DNA from: Deltaproteobacteria bacterium
GTDB taxonomy: Bacteria > Desulfobacterota > Desulfuromonadia > Desulfuromonadales > Geopsychrobacteraceae
Assembly (NCBI GenBank): GCA_024280335.1
Contig: JAJRQI010000061.1
Coordinates: forward strand, 1 to 64,000
Length of the DNA stretch: 64,000 bases
Reading direction: 5' to 3'
Part shown: piece after piece, positions 41,214 to 49,542 of the stretch
Layout: each line of letters begins with the position of its first letter
How positions within the stretch are numbered: position 1 is the first letter of the stretch
Made by a program: the position numbers and the translations under genes
Notes under the pieces: model-generated
What the model was told of the DNA's origin: nothing
Databases searched by the model: none
The model's input: the letters and a program-made list of their open reading frames with translations, nothing else

Positions 41214-43142
41214 CTAGACCGCCTTGATCACGGTCAGGGTGATGTCATCCTCCTGGTGGCTATCCATCCGGAAGCGGCTGACCAGTTCCAGGATTGATGT
41301 GTGGATCTGTGCGGCCGGCTCACTTGCTCGGGAGCAGATCAGGGCTTTGAGCCGCTCGGTACCCAGCGCTTTGCCCTGCGGGTTGCGCGCCTCCCAGATG
41401 CCATCGGTGCCGACCAGCAGGATGTCGCCGGCTTCAAATACGAAGGGGACCCCTTCCTCCCAGCTGGTTTCGGCGATGATCCCCAGGGGCAGCCCGGTGC
41501 TACCGAATTCAGCGATGGTTTTATCTCGGCAACGATAGAAAAACAGCGGCCCGTGTCCCGCCGAACACCAATGCAGCATCGTGGTTTTTGCAGTCAGGAC
41601 CCCGTAAAACAGGGTCATGAACTGCTCGTCTGCGATGTCCTGACAAAGATGCTCGTTCAGGGTTGCGAAGAGTGTCGGCAGATTGAGGTCACAGCGGGTT
41701 GCATGAGAGCGTAAAACTCCCCGAGCACCGGCCATCAGCAGCGCCGCACCGATTCCGTGCCCTGAAACATCGCCGACCGCCAGGGCCAGGCAGCCATTTC
41801 CCAGTGGAATAAAATCGTAGTAGTCCCCCCCGGTTTCATCGCAGGGTTCGGATCCGCCGAAAATCTCAAATCCGCTGAGCAGAGGCTGGGTCTGCGGCAA
41901 TAGCTGACGCTGGATATCTCCTGCCAGAGCCAGGGAGCTGGCCATTCGTTCCCGCTCTTCCAGGGCTGGTCCCAACTGGTTGAAAACTTGACCAAGTTCT
42001 GCAACCTCGTCGTTGGTTTCGATCTCCACTCGGGATCGGTAATTGCCACCGGCCAAATTTTCGGCGGCCGTTACCAGGGTGCGAAGCGGGCGAGTCACTT
42101 TTTGGGAGGCCAGAAATGCGGTAAAAAAGACCGCAGTGATAGCACAAATCAGCAACACTCCAGAAATCCCCAACCCTTTGAGGATCTTTTCAACTACATG
42201 ATTTCTTGCGGCAACCGCCTGAGCGATGACCTGAGAGTGGGGCACCAGGATGAGGACGAAAGGCTCCGAATTAGTGGAGCCACTGAAGATCCAGTGAGTT
42301 TCGACCCCTTGAAAACCCATCTTCAGCGAGCCGCCGCGCCCGGTCGAGATCTGCTGCAGCAACAGTTTTTTGTCCTCGGGTTTGTCCGGCTGCAGCCAGC
42401 TCTGTGAGTGCAAATTCTGCCAGAGAGTGTCAGCATCCCCGGTTTCACGAACAGCCAGAATGCGCAGACCGCTCTCTTTTGTCCCCTCCTCCGGTCCGGT
42501 AGCAACCAGCATCTCTCTGGTTCCGCTGAACCAGTTTTCCGACAGCTTCAGATCCTCTAGCATGACTTCTACCGGACGGACCAGGGCGGTGGCGCCGATA
42601 AATTGACCGTCCGCCTCTAGCAGAGGTCTGGCAACCATAACCACCGGCTTACCGCTGACCGGGTCGTTGGCGAGGGTGCGGGTCTGGACCTGTAGCTGGC
42701 GTGTCGTCCGGTACCAGGGCATTTGCCGTGGATCGCTGGCGCCTAGACACTGCTCATGCAACGGGTAACAGGAGGAACGGCCGGTTTCAAGGATGGTGTA
42801 CTGACGCGAAACCGCCCCCGGGCGATAGCTCTGCAGGAAACTGTAAGCCAGCGGCGGAGATGGGTCGGGGGCGAAGGGGACGATCGGGGAGTTGATACCC
42901 TGAACTGCTTGAAGGTCCAGTGCGGCCTCCATTGCATGATGGTCACGTTCCTGAATGCGCTGAAAGCTGTCGATCAACTTATACAGGGCACCGTGTGCCT
43001 GACTGGACAGTTGCCGCTCGGCCTCCTCAGCCAGGTGTACACCTGAACGATAGAAATAATAATGGCTTGTGGCGATGCTGAGCAGCAGCGGAACGACGGC
43101 AAAAATCAGCAGCAGAACCAACAGCTTGTGGCGAATTCTCAT
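41214..43142 (-). CDS. membrane SpoIIE-type (PP2C) serine phosphatase with sensor and HAMP domains
   Basis: The protein has about 642 residues. A TM helix near residues 5-27 is followed by a periplasmic dCache-like sensor region (about 30-310), a second TM (about 325-345), HAMP (about 345-400) and a PP2C/SpoIIE catalytic domain (about 420-640). GDYYDF and AVGDVSGHGIGAALLMA carry the metal-binding Asp residues, and LVGTDGIWEA the later one. Such phosphatases act on anti-sigma-factor antagonists in partner-switch systems, but no STAS or anti-sigma gene is nearby. ATG43142 starts the TM helix; an earlier in-frame ATG at 43184 is less likely. Confidence 0.88.
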   Translation of the reverse strand: MRIRHKLLVLLLIFAVVPLLLSIATSHYYFYRSGVHLAEEAERQLSSQAHGALYKLIDSFQRIQERDHHAMEAALDLQAVQGINSPIVPFAPDPSPPLAYSFLQSYRPGAVSRQYTILETGRSSCYPLHEQCLGASDPRQMPWYRTTRQLQVQTRTLANDPVSGKPVVMVARPLLEADGQFIGATALVRPVEVMLEDLKLSENWFSGTREMLVATGPEEGTKESGLRILAVRETGDADTLWQNLHSQSWLQPDKPEDKKLLLQQISTGRGGSLKMGFQGVETHWIFSGSTNSEPFVLILVPHSQVIAQAVAARNHVVEKILKGLGISGVLLICAITAVFFTAFLASQKVTRPLRTLVTAAENLAGGNYRSRVEIETNDEVAELGQVFNQLGPALEERERMASSLALAGDIQRQLLPQTQPLLSGFEIFGGSEPCDETGGDYYDFIPLGNGCLALAVGDVSGHGIGAALLMAGARGVLRSHATRCDLNLPTLFATLNEHLCQDIADEQFMTLFYGVLTAKTTMLHWCSAGHGPLFFYRCRDKTIAEFGSTGLPLGIIAETSWEEGVPFVFEAGDILLVGTDGIWEARNPQGKALGTERLKALICSRASEPAAQIHTSILELVSRFRMDSHQEDDITLTVIKAV

Positions 43143-43232
43143 AGATTTCACCCCCGTCAGGGTCACAAGGAGCCCCTTGAACACAAGGTTCTATTTTAGG
43201 TGATTACCGTCACGACTCTCTCTTGAATAGAT

Positions 43233-43793
43233 CTATTTCCCCGGAATCTCAGTAAGGACCACGCATGGTGTATCCACCGGGTTTGAGGCACTCTTGATCT
43301 CAACTTTGCCGCTGACCTCTACCGCTCGCATCAGGCTGTCCATCACCGGGCAGTGTTTTTCTACCATTTCGGCCAATTGCCGGATCTTTTCCTCTGGTTC
43401 GTCAGAGACCACCTGGGTGGTAAAAGAAACCCGTGAAAATCCGGCGGGAACCTCGGCCAGGTTCAACAGGCCGCGCAGATCAAGATACCCCTTGGCGTGA
43501 ACTTCGATCCGGTCGATCTTCAAACCCATAACAGCGGCATAAGCCCGATAGACAATCTCCTGGCAACCGCCCAGGGCCGCCAATAACAGCTCGACCGGAT
43601 TGGGACCGGTGTCTGTTCCGCCCAATTCCAGCGGCTCATCGAGGGTTGTCGAAAATCCGCGAATTTGTGAACGGACCGCAAAACTGTCCTGCTCCGAATA
43701 AGCAGAGGCACGAAAGACCGAGGTCGCAACCTGCGGTTTTTTATCGATAGTTTCGATCAACTTTAAAAGAGCTTCTTTGATTTCTGCACTCAT
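43233..43793 (-). CDS. OsmC family peroxiredoxin-like protein
   Basis: The protein has 186 residues. The two redox cysteines sit in AALGGCQEIV and VEKHCPVMDSL, as in OsmC/YhfA proteins that reduce organic hydroperoxides through a cysteine-sulfenate cycle. GGTDTGPNPVELLL is the family's conserved turn. No signal peptide is present. The gene is separate from the phosphatase (90 bp gap), so it may only share the strand. Confidence 0.88.
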   Translation of the reverse strand: MSAEIKEALLKLIETIDKKPQVATSVFRASAYSEQDSFAVRSQIRGFSTTLDEPLELGGTDTGPNPVELLLAALGGCQEIVYRAYAAVMGLKIDRIEVHAKGYLDLRGLLNLAEVPAGFSRVSFTTQVVSDEPEEKIRQLAEMVEKHCPVMDSLMRAVEVSGKVEIKSASNPVDTPCVVLTEIPGK

Positions 43794-43973
43794 AACTGTC
43801 TCTGCTCCAGAATGTTTGGAATGGAAAGATCCGCCTGCACTGCACTATAGCGGGATAAAAGCCGGTTTGCAACCTGACGATCCCGATCGTAATCGTCTAA
43901 AGGCGCGGCAATCGGTGCTTTGACCAGACCCTGGGATGGGGGTAGAATTGAATCAACAGGATGGAGAGTTGAA

Positions 43974-44273
43974 ATGAGAAAACTGATCAGGGCAGGTCTA
44001 TGTTTGAGTGTGCTTATCCTTCTCGGATGTTTTGGCCCGTCCCGGCAATGGCGCTGGACTCATCCGGATTCCGGATATGCCGATCTGAACCGCCCGGCCG
44101 ACATCGCCTTCTGTGAACAGGAGACCTTAGACATTTCGACCAATGGCCCGTTCAGCGTCGAAAATTCCCGCCCCTACGGCGGTTGGGGGGATTTTATTTT
44201 TGAGCTTTGTATGGAAGAGCGGGGCTGGGAGTTGGTACAACTTAAAGCTGGCCCGACTGAGGCAGGAAAATAG
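43974..44273 (+). CDS. small lipoprotein, hypothetical
   Basis: The protein has 99 residues with a clear lipobox (LILLGC near residue 18). The mature part is aromatic and Gly-rich (RQWRWTHPDSGYADL, SRPYGGWGDFIFELC) with two further Cys, and no known domain was recognised. MEERGWELV near the end resembles small lipoproteins that carry a C-M-x-x-K/R-G-W motif. ATG43974 begins the signal peptide. The IPT/TIG gene starts 9 bp after its stop, so the two form an operon. Confidence 0.7.
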   Translation: MRKLIRAGLCLSVLILLGCFGPSRQWRWTHPDSGYADLNRPADIAFCEQETLDISTNGPFSVENSRPYGGWGDFIFELCMEERGWELVQLKAGPTEAGK

Positions 44274-44282
44274 AGGGACAGG

Positions 44283-45200
44283 GTGGTTCTTATGCTGAGA
44301 CTTGTTTCGCTGACTGCGATCGTGCTGTTGCTCCAGCTTCCGGCCCAGGCGCTGGAACTGATCTCCGTCTCACCCAGCAGGGCCGAACCTGAGACCCTGG
44401 TCACTCTCAGCGGCGGTCCCTTTACCGGTCGCTCACAGGTACTTTTCGGGAATGAAGTGTTGCGGCCGAACAGCGTCGAAAGCGGGCAGATGGCCTTCAT
44501 CGTCCCCGCTCTGCCGGCTGGCAAGTATGCTTTGCGGGTAAGTCAGGACGGCCAGCAGACCCGTCAGTTTTATAACTTTGAAGTCCTTGAGCCAACACCC
44601 CGAATTGACGCCATCACGCCCCGCAATATCGATGCATGTTTTGATATTTCTGACCAAACCATACAGGTTGAAGGGCGGGGGTTTTTGCCCGGCACAATAG
44701 TTCTCTTTAACGGCTTAACAGCAGATAAACGGATCACCGCTGCAAACAAACTTGAATTTACCCTGATTCCGGGGTTGCGTGCCGGGGTCTACGGTGTGCA
44801 GCTTAAAAATCCGTCGGGCGCTACTTCATTGCCGCATTCTGTCTGGGTGAGTGATATTCCAACGATCTACAGTGTTGAGCGCGGGGAGGATTTCGTCAAT
44901 CACTATGAGGTCATCGTCAGAGGGAAGAATTTCTATTTTGATTCAATCCTGACGGTGACAGAGCCTGAAAACGAACTGCCGAAAAACCGACACCAACCCC
45001 TCATCCTGCATGCCCATGACTCTGCTTCAGGGTCTTCAGCCTATCCACGCAATGAGAACGCCGGGCATATTATTTATCGTGACTGTCGGACCTTGATTTA
45101 TCAGCGCTATCCGACCAGTTTTCAGGAAAAAGAATTGCTCCTGCAGGTTATCAACCCCGATGGCAAGAAAACGGCCCCTTTCACGATTTCATTGCCCTGA
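44283..45200 (+). CDS. exported IPT/TIG-domain protein
   Basis: The protein has 305 residues with a signal peptide ending near AQALE. Three successive immunoglobulin-like IPT/TIG units can be traced: ISVSPSRAEPETLVTLSGGPF, IDAITPRNIDAC with the GRGFLPG turn, and PTIYSVERGEDFVNHYEV with RGKNFY. These give a rod-like extracytoplasmic protein of unknown partner. The start is GTG44283, 5 nt after AGAGGG (44272-44277); ATG44292 is the alternative. It is coupled to the lipoprotein gene upstream. Confidence 0.8.
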   Translation: MVLMLRLVSLTAIVLLLQLPAQALELISVSPSRAEPETLVTLSGGPFTGRSQVLFGNEVLRPNSVESGQMAFIVPALPAGKYALRVSQDGQQTRQFYNFEVLEPTPRIDAITPRNIDACFDISDQTIQVEGRGFLPGTIVLFNGLTADKRITAANKLEFTLIPGLRAGVYGVQLKNPSGATSLPHSVWVSDIPTIYSVERGEDFVNHYEVIVRGKNFYFDSILTVTEPENELPKNRHQPLILHAHDSASGSSAYPRNENAGHIIYRDCRTLIYQRYPTSFQEKELLLQVINPDGKKTAPFTISLP

Positions 45201-45287
45201 GTCGGCCCGCTAGAGCTCGAAAGATATGTGCGAAATGCTGCTGGTTTTGTTCGGGGGAGCGATTGCTGCGGAGGCGGTGGAGAGGAT

Positions 45288-45332
45288 AAAAAAAGCCCGA
45301 TTCAGCGGAGGGGGGTGCTAAACCGGGCTTTT
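45288..45332 (-). terminator. rho-independent terminator of pabB-pabC
   Basis: CGGGCTTTT (45324-45332) and AAAAGCCCG (45291-45299) form the stem. Read on the minus strand it is followed by seven T residues (A-run 45288-45294). Confidence 0.75.
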
Positions 45333-45385
45333 CGGGCGGTTTTGAGGCCGCTTAATATGGATTGTAATATATGTTTGCTGGCGGG

Positions 45386-46243
45386 TCAAGTGTCAGGTTG
45401 TAGTTTTGTTGTCTGCTTTTGCAACGTTTCCATTAATGATTTCCAGCGGGAGCCGCGCTTGGTGGCTTGTCCGTCTAGGCTGTGGACTGGCAGAATGTCG
45501 ATCAGTGAGTTGGTCAGAAAGATTTCATCCGCCTGTTGCAGGTTGGTCAACGGCAGCGGCTGCTCAACGACTGAAAGTCCGCTTTCAATGGTGGCATTGA
45601 TGACCTGTCGGCGCATTACTCCGGCCAGAATCAGGGAGCCGGTTGCAGGGGTGACCAGCTGGTTATCGATGACAGCAAAGATATTGCTGGTATTCCCCTC
45701 CAGAATGTTTCCTTGAGAATCGATGAAAAGGGCTTCTCCGGCTCCTTTTTGCCTGGCAAAGTCGCCGGCATACAGGCAATCGGCATAGTTGCCTCGCTTC
45801 ATCTGCGGCAGATGGTTTAACGGATTGACCCGCTGGTTGGGGGCGATGACACAGACTGTTCCTGCCCGGCGCTGTTCGTCGTTGATTTCCGTCATCGGTG
45901 TAGCGGTGATCAAAAACCAGCTCTGTTCCGCTTCCGGCAGGGTTAATCCCTGATGGCTGCCGCGACTGATGGTCAGCCGAATTCGGCTGGTCGCTGCGGT
46001 CAATCGCGCTGCCAGTTGCTGCAGTGAAACCTCGATCCGTTTGCGGTCGCAGGGGAAATTGAGCAATTTGGCTGAAAGTTCGAGCCGCTCCAGGTGCTCA
46101 TCGATCAGCAGGATTTTTTGTCCTTGCGCCTTGAGGGTTTCGAACAGGCTGTCACCGAACAGAAAACTTCCGTCACTGATCGACAGTGTTGCCGCTTCTT
46201 TTGCGATGAACTCTCCGTTCAGGCAGATCTGCATCCTATTCAC
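45386..46243 (-). CDS. pabC: aminodeoxychorismate lyase (class IV aminotransferase)
   Basis: PabC converts 4-amino-4-deoxychorismate to 4-aminobenzoate plus pyruvate in folate synthesis. The 285-residue protein has the class IV fold: SFLFGDSLFETLK near the N-terminus, the PLP lysine in QMKRGNYADCL, EALFIDSQGNILEGNTSNIFAV, and GVMRRQVI for the phosphate loop. Sequence alone does not separate it from branched-chain or D-amino-acid transaminases; the overlap with pabB decides. The start is ATG46243 or ATG46234, both overlapping or touching the pabB stop at 46236, which is translational coupling. Confidence 0.85.
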   Translation of the reverse strand: MNRMQICLNGEFIAKEAATLSISDGSFLFGDSLFETLKAQGQKILLIDEHLERLELSAKLLNFPCDRKRIEVSLQQLAARLTAATSRIRLTISRGSHQGLTLPEAEQSWFLITATPMTEINDEQRRAGTVCVIAPNQRVNPLNHLPQMKRGNYADCLYAGDFARQKGAGEALFIDSQGNILEGNTSNIFAVIDNQLVTPATGSLILAGVMRRQVINATIESGLSVVEQPLPLTNLQQADEIFLTNSLIDILPVHSLDGQATKRGSRWKSLMETLQKQTTKLQPDT

Positions 46244-47612
46244 CCGCTTCTTTCAGTACCGTGCGCAACGCTTCCCCTTTGGCCAGACATTCAAACCACT
46301 CTTTATCCGCGATCGAGTCGGCAACGATCCCGGCTCCGGTTTGATAGCTCAGCTGCTCGCCGATCCGCTGAAAACTACGGATCAGGATGTTCAGGTCCAT
46401 GCTGCCGCAAACGCTGATGTAGCCGGCGCTGCCGGTGTAGCTGCCGCGACCGGTCGGCTCCAGCTCATCGATAATCTCCATGCAGCGTTTTTTCGGCACC
46501 CCGGTTATGGTCCCGCCGGGGAAGCTGGCATGCAGCAGGTCAAAGGGGCCGAACTGCGGAGCTAGCATGCCGCGAACATTGGAGACGATGTGGGTAACGT
46601 GCGAGTAGCGTTCCAGCACCATCAGTTCGTCGACTCTGACCGATCCGGCTAGGCAGACTTTCCCCAGATCGTTGCGTTCCAGGTCGAGCAGCATGATATG
46701 TTCGGCACGTTCTTTCGGGTGGGCCAGCAGTTCGTCGCCGAGACGACTGTCGGTCGCAGCGGAACTGCCCCGTGGCCTGGTGCCGGCAATCGGGCGGGTT
46801 TCAGCTAGACCTTCACGCAGTGAGACCAGTCGCTCCGGAGAGCTGGAGATGATCTCCATCTCCGGGAAACGGAGCAGACAGGCAAAAGGGGAGGGGTTGA
46901 GTTTGCGCAGTTGCCGGTAGAGTTCTGACGAGTCTCCTTGCAGTCGACCATCAAAACGGCAGGACAGGTTGACCTGATAGACATCCCCGGCGGCAATGTA
47001 CTCTTTTGCTCGCTCGACCATCGCCTCAAATTGTGCTTGACGGATATTTGCTTTCGGCAGCCGGATAACCTTCAGCGGTTTTGCTTCCAGCGGTCGTTGT
47101 GAATTGCGGACCTGCTGTTCGAGAGCCTTAAGGTCGACGCTTGGATCGAGAGAGCTCAGGGTCAGCCGCTGCTGTTCGTGGTGGTAGACGGCAGTGACAT
47201 CTACCCAGACCAGCAGCAACTCCGGTACGGCCAAGTCGCGCTGCGCCCGTCTGGGCAACTCCTCGATCTGACCGGCCAGGTCGTAGCCGAAATAACCGAA
47301 ATAGCCGCCCAGAAATGGGCTGTCCGGCTGAACGGGTAGTGCTCGAGAGCGCAGAATCTCAGCCAGTGTCTCCAAGGGTTTTCCGGGCAGAACCTGAGAA
47401 TCGCCATTGCTGTAGCGGGTCAGAAGGTTGTCTGACAGTCGATAGCGTTCCTGGACGCGCAGCGGAACAATAGAAAAACGACCGGTTTTCGGCCGGGGGT
47501 TCAGCGATTCAAGCAGGCCGGGGCCATCCGGGCACTGGTGCCGGTAGAGCGCCAGCGGATCGAAATCGGCAAGCAGAAAGGAATGTGAATTTAGGGTCAT
47601 TCTCATCGTCAT
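46236..47612 (-). CDS. pabB: aminodeoxychorismate synthase component I
   Basis: PabB adds ammonia to chorismate to make aminodeoxychorismate. The 458-residue protein has the anthranilate synthase I-like N-terminal domain and the chorismate-binding domain with GDVYQVNLSCRF, SSSPERLV, PIAGTRPRG, ERAEHIMLLDLERNDLG and FPGGTITGVPK. PIAGTRPRG has Ala where E. coli PabB has the Lys that attacks chorismate (PIKGT); anthranilate synthases and some PabB proteins have Ala. The fused gene order with pabC supports PabB. The start is not certain: TTG47621, ATG47612, ATG47606 and ATG47600 are in frame, and the first lies in a terminator stem. Confidence 0.8.
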   Translation of the reverse strand: MTMRMTLNSHSFLLADFDPLALYRHQCPDGPGLLESLNPRPKTGRFSIVPLRVQERYRLSDNLLTRYSNGDSQVLPGKPLETLAEILRSRALPVQPDSPFLGGYFGYFGYDLAGQIEELPRRAQRDLAVPELLLVWVDVTAVYHHEQQRLTLSSLDPSVDLKALEQQVRNSQRPLEAKPLKVIRLPKANIRQAQFEAMVERAKEYIAAGDVYQVNLSCRFDGRLQGDSSELYRQLRKLNPSPFACLLRFPEMEIISSSPERLVSLREGLAETRPIAGTRPRGSSAATDSRLGDELLAHPKERAEHIMLLDLERNDLGKVCLAGSVRVDELMVLERYSHVTHIVSNVRGMLAPQFGPFDLLHASFPGGTITGVPKKRCMEIIDELEPTGRGSYTGSAGYISVCGSMDLNILIRSFQRIGEQLSYQTGAGIVADSIADKEWFECLAKGEALRTVLKEAGE

Positions 47613-47620
47613 CAGCAACA

Positions 47621-47660
47621 AAACGGGGTCAGCTGATTACAGCTGACCCCGTTTGATTTT
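47621..47660 (-). terminator. strong hairpin terminator after tRNA-Ala
   Basis: A 15-bp perfect stem AAACGGGGTCAGCTG/CAGCTGACCCCGTTT (47621-47635/47640-47654) lies between the tRNA 3' end and pabB. On the minus strand it ends in GTTTTG, and AAAAAATC precedes it, so it can terminate the tRNA transcript and insulate pabB. It touches the pabB start region. Confidence 0.75.
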
Positions 47661-47661
47661 T

Positions 47662-47737
47662 TGGTGGAGCTACGCGGGATCGAACCGCGGACCTTTTGAC
47701 TGCCAGTCAAACGCTCTCCCAACTGAGCTACAGCCCC
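47662..47737 (-). tRNA. tRNA-Ala(GGC)
   Basis: The 76-nt gene includes an encoded CCA end. The cloverleaf reads GGGGCTG acceptor, TAGCTCAGTTGGGAGAGCG D arm, TTTGA-CTGGCAG-TCAAA anticodon arm with GGC in the loop, variable AGGTC, CGCGG-TTCGATC-CCGCG T arm and closing TAGCTCC. All arms pair, with a few G-U pairs in the acceptor. Anticodon GGC reads GCC and GCU. Confidence 0.97.
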
Positions 47738-47830
47738 ATTCAAGTGGAGCGATTTATAACAAACTCGGCATTGCAGTGTCAACAGGAAAAAGTGCGGAAA
47801 ACCTTCAGTAATAATGTAAATGATGAGCCA

Positions 47831-47949
47831 CTTGCAAAAGGCTGAAGAATCAAGCGCCCGTCATTCCCGCGTAGGCGGGAATCTAGAAGTTCTCAGGGAT
47901 GGCCCAAAAACTGGATCCCCGTTTTCACGGGGATGACGACTTTTGCAAG
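47831..47949. mobile_element. palindromic MITE-like repeat, CGTCATTCCCGCG family, copy 2
   Basis: The 119-bp element is bounded by perfect 10-bp inverted repeats CTTGCAAAAG (47831-47840) and CTTTTGCAAG (47940-47949). Inside are two hairpins, CGTCATTCCCGCG-GGCGGGAAT and GGATCCCCG-CGGGGATGACG, which can also pair with each other. It matches the core of the repeat at 34342-34412. No coding capacity. It fills much of the 389-bp gap between the tRNA and selA; the remaining 177 bp holds the selA upstream region. Confidence 0.75.
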
Positions 47950-48126
47950 AGCCTCTGATCTTTGGTTTACAGGTGACATGTTGGTTGTTTCATGCCCTTT
48001 GCTTTGGGGGCGGATTTTCACTGCTCTGCATCTCTTGTCCGCGCAATTTTGGTTATTTTTATCATCTCATGTTAAGGTGCAGCGTTTTCCTGTGTGTGAG
48101 ATTTCCATGCCGAAGAGGAGTGCTTT

Positions 48127-49539
48127 ATGGGAGGACGAGAGGAGTTGTTGCGCAGGCTGCCGGCGGTCGATCGGGTCTTGCGTGAAGAGCCTTTACAGCC
48201 GTTTATCGGTCAGCTGCCGCAGCCGTTGTTGACTGCAGCGGTTCAGCAGATCCTTGAGGGACTGCGGCTGCAAATTCTCGAGAATAAGGCGCCACTGTCG
48301 GCGCAGAGTCTTGTGCCGGATCAGGTTGCGACGGCAGCGGCTGAAAAATGCCGCCAGATGCTGCGACCGTCGTTGCGAAAAGTCCTCAATGCGACCGGGA
48401 CCTTGCTGCACACCAATCTCGGTCGTGCGCCATTAGCGCCGCAAGCGGTTGCGGCAATCAGCCAGGTTGCCGCAAGCTATTCCAACCTGGAACTTGATCT
48501 TGCCAGCGGACAGCGCGGTGAACGTTTCAGTCACGTTGAAACCTTGTTGACCCAGCTGACCGGCGCAGAAGCGGCGCTGGTGGTCAACAATAATGCCGGT
48601 GCCGTGCTGCTGGCGCTCTCCGCGCTGGGAAAAGATCGCGAAGCGATTGTTTCGCGCGGTGAGCTGGTGGAGATCGGCGGCGCTTTTCGTATCCCCGAGG
48701 TAATGGCGGCCGGCGGCGTCATCCTGCGTGAAGTCGGCGCCTCGAACCGGACCCATCTGAAAGATTATCAGCAGGCGATCAGCGAGCAGACCGCGCTGCT
48801 GCTGAAGGTTCACACCAGCAACTACCGGATTGTCGGCTTCAGCCGGCAGGTGGAGGCGCGCGAACTGGCGCCATTGGCCAAGGAGCATGGTTTGATCCTG
48901 CTGGAAGACCTTGGCAGCGGCATGTTGCAGGATTTGACGGCCTTTGGCTTGCCGCAGGAACCGACGGTTGCCGAAACCATTGCCGCCGGGGTCGATCTGG
49001 TGACCTTCAGTGGCGACAAACTGCTCGGCGGCCCGCAGGCCGGTTTGATCCTCGGTCGCCGCGAATTGGTCGAGAAACTGCGCAGCCATCCGCTGGCGCG
49101 GGCTTTGCGGATCGACAAACTGACCTTGGCGGCACTCGAAGCGACCTTGCGTCTCTATCTGCAACCGGAAACCGCGCTGCGTGAACTGCCGATTCTGCAG
49201 ATGTTTGCCATCTCTCCTGAGCTGCTGCGTGAGCGCTGCAAGCGTTTAGCTGCGCGGCTTGCGGCCGAGTCGCTGCCGATCGAGATAGGTTTGGTCGAAG
49301 ATATGGCCCGGGTCGGTGGTGGGGCGATGCCGCTGACGGAATTGCCGGACTGGGCGGTGGAGATAGAATTGCTCAACGGCTCAATCGATAGTTTAATGCG
49401 CTGTATGCGAAGTTATACTCCCGCCTTGATCGGCCGGGTGCAGAATGACCGGTTGCGGATCAATCTGCGCGCTGTGGCTGCCGAGGATGAGGCGCTGCTG
49501 GCGCAAATTTTGATCGCGGCGCTCAAGGAGCAGGGGTGA
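48127..49539 (+). CDS. selA: L-seryl-tRNA(Sec) selenium transferase
   Basis: SelA converts Ser-tRNA(Sec) to Sec-tRNA(Sec) using selenophosphate. The 470-residue PLP enzyme has LNATGTLLHTNLGRAPL near residue 88, VVNNNAGAVLLAL, LLEDLGSGML and the PLP lysine Lys298 in FSGDKLLGGPQAG (E. coli Lys295). It ends in RSYTPALIGRVQNDRL-type sequence as expected. A GAGGAG site precedes the ATG. selB follows after 3 bp, so the pair is co-translated. It implies that the organism makes selenoproteins. Confidence 0.96.
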   Translation: MGGREELLRRLPAVDRVLREEPLQPFIGQLPQPLLTAAVQQILEGLRLQILENKAPLSAQSLVPDQVATAAAEKCRQMLRPSLRKVLNATGTLLHTNLGRAPLAPQAVAAISQVAASYSNLELDLASGQRGERFSHVETLLTQLTGAEAALVVNNNAGAVLLALSALGKDREAIVSRGELVEIGGAFRIPEVMAAGGVILREVGASNRTHLKDYQQAISEQTALLLKVHTSNYRIVGFSRQVEARELAPLAKEHGLILLEDLGSGMLQDLTAFGLPQEPTVAETIAAGVDLVTFSGDKLLGGPQAGLILGRRELVEKLRSHPLARALRIDKLTLAALEATLRLYLQPETALRELPILQMFAISPELLRERCKRLAARLAAESLPIEIGLVEDMARVGGGAMPLTELPDWAVEIELLNGSIDSLMRCMRSYTPALIGRVQNDRLRINLRAVAAEDEALLAQILIAALKEQG

Positions 49540-49542
49540 ACG

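Noticed and set aside
47831-47949. CRISPR array or integron site
   Set aside because: Only one palindromic unit is present with no direct repeat-spacer pattern and no cas or integrase gene.
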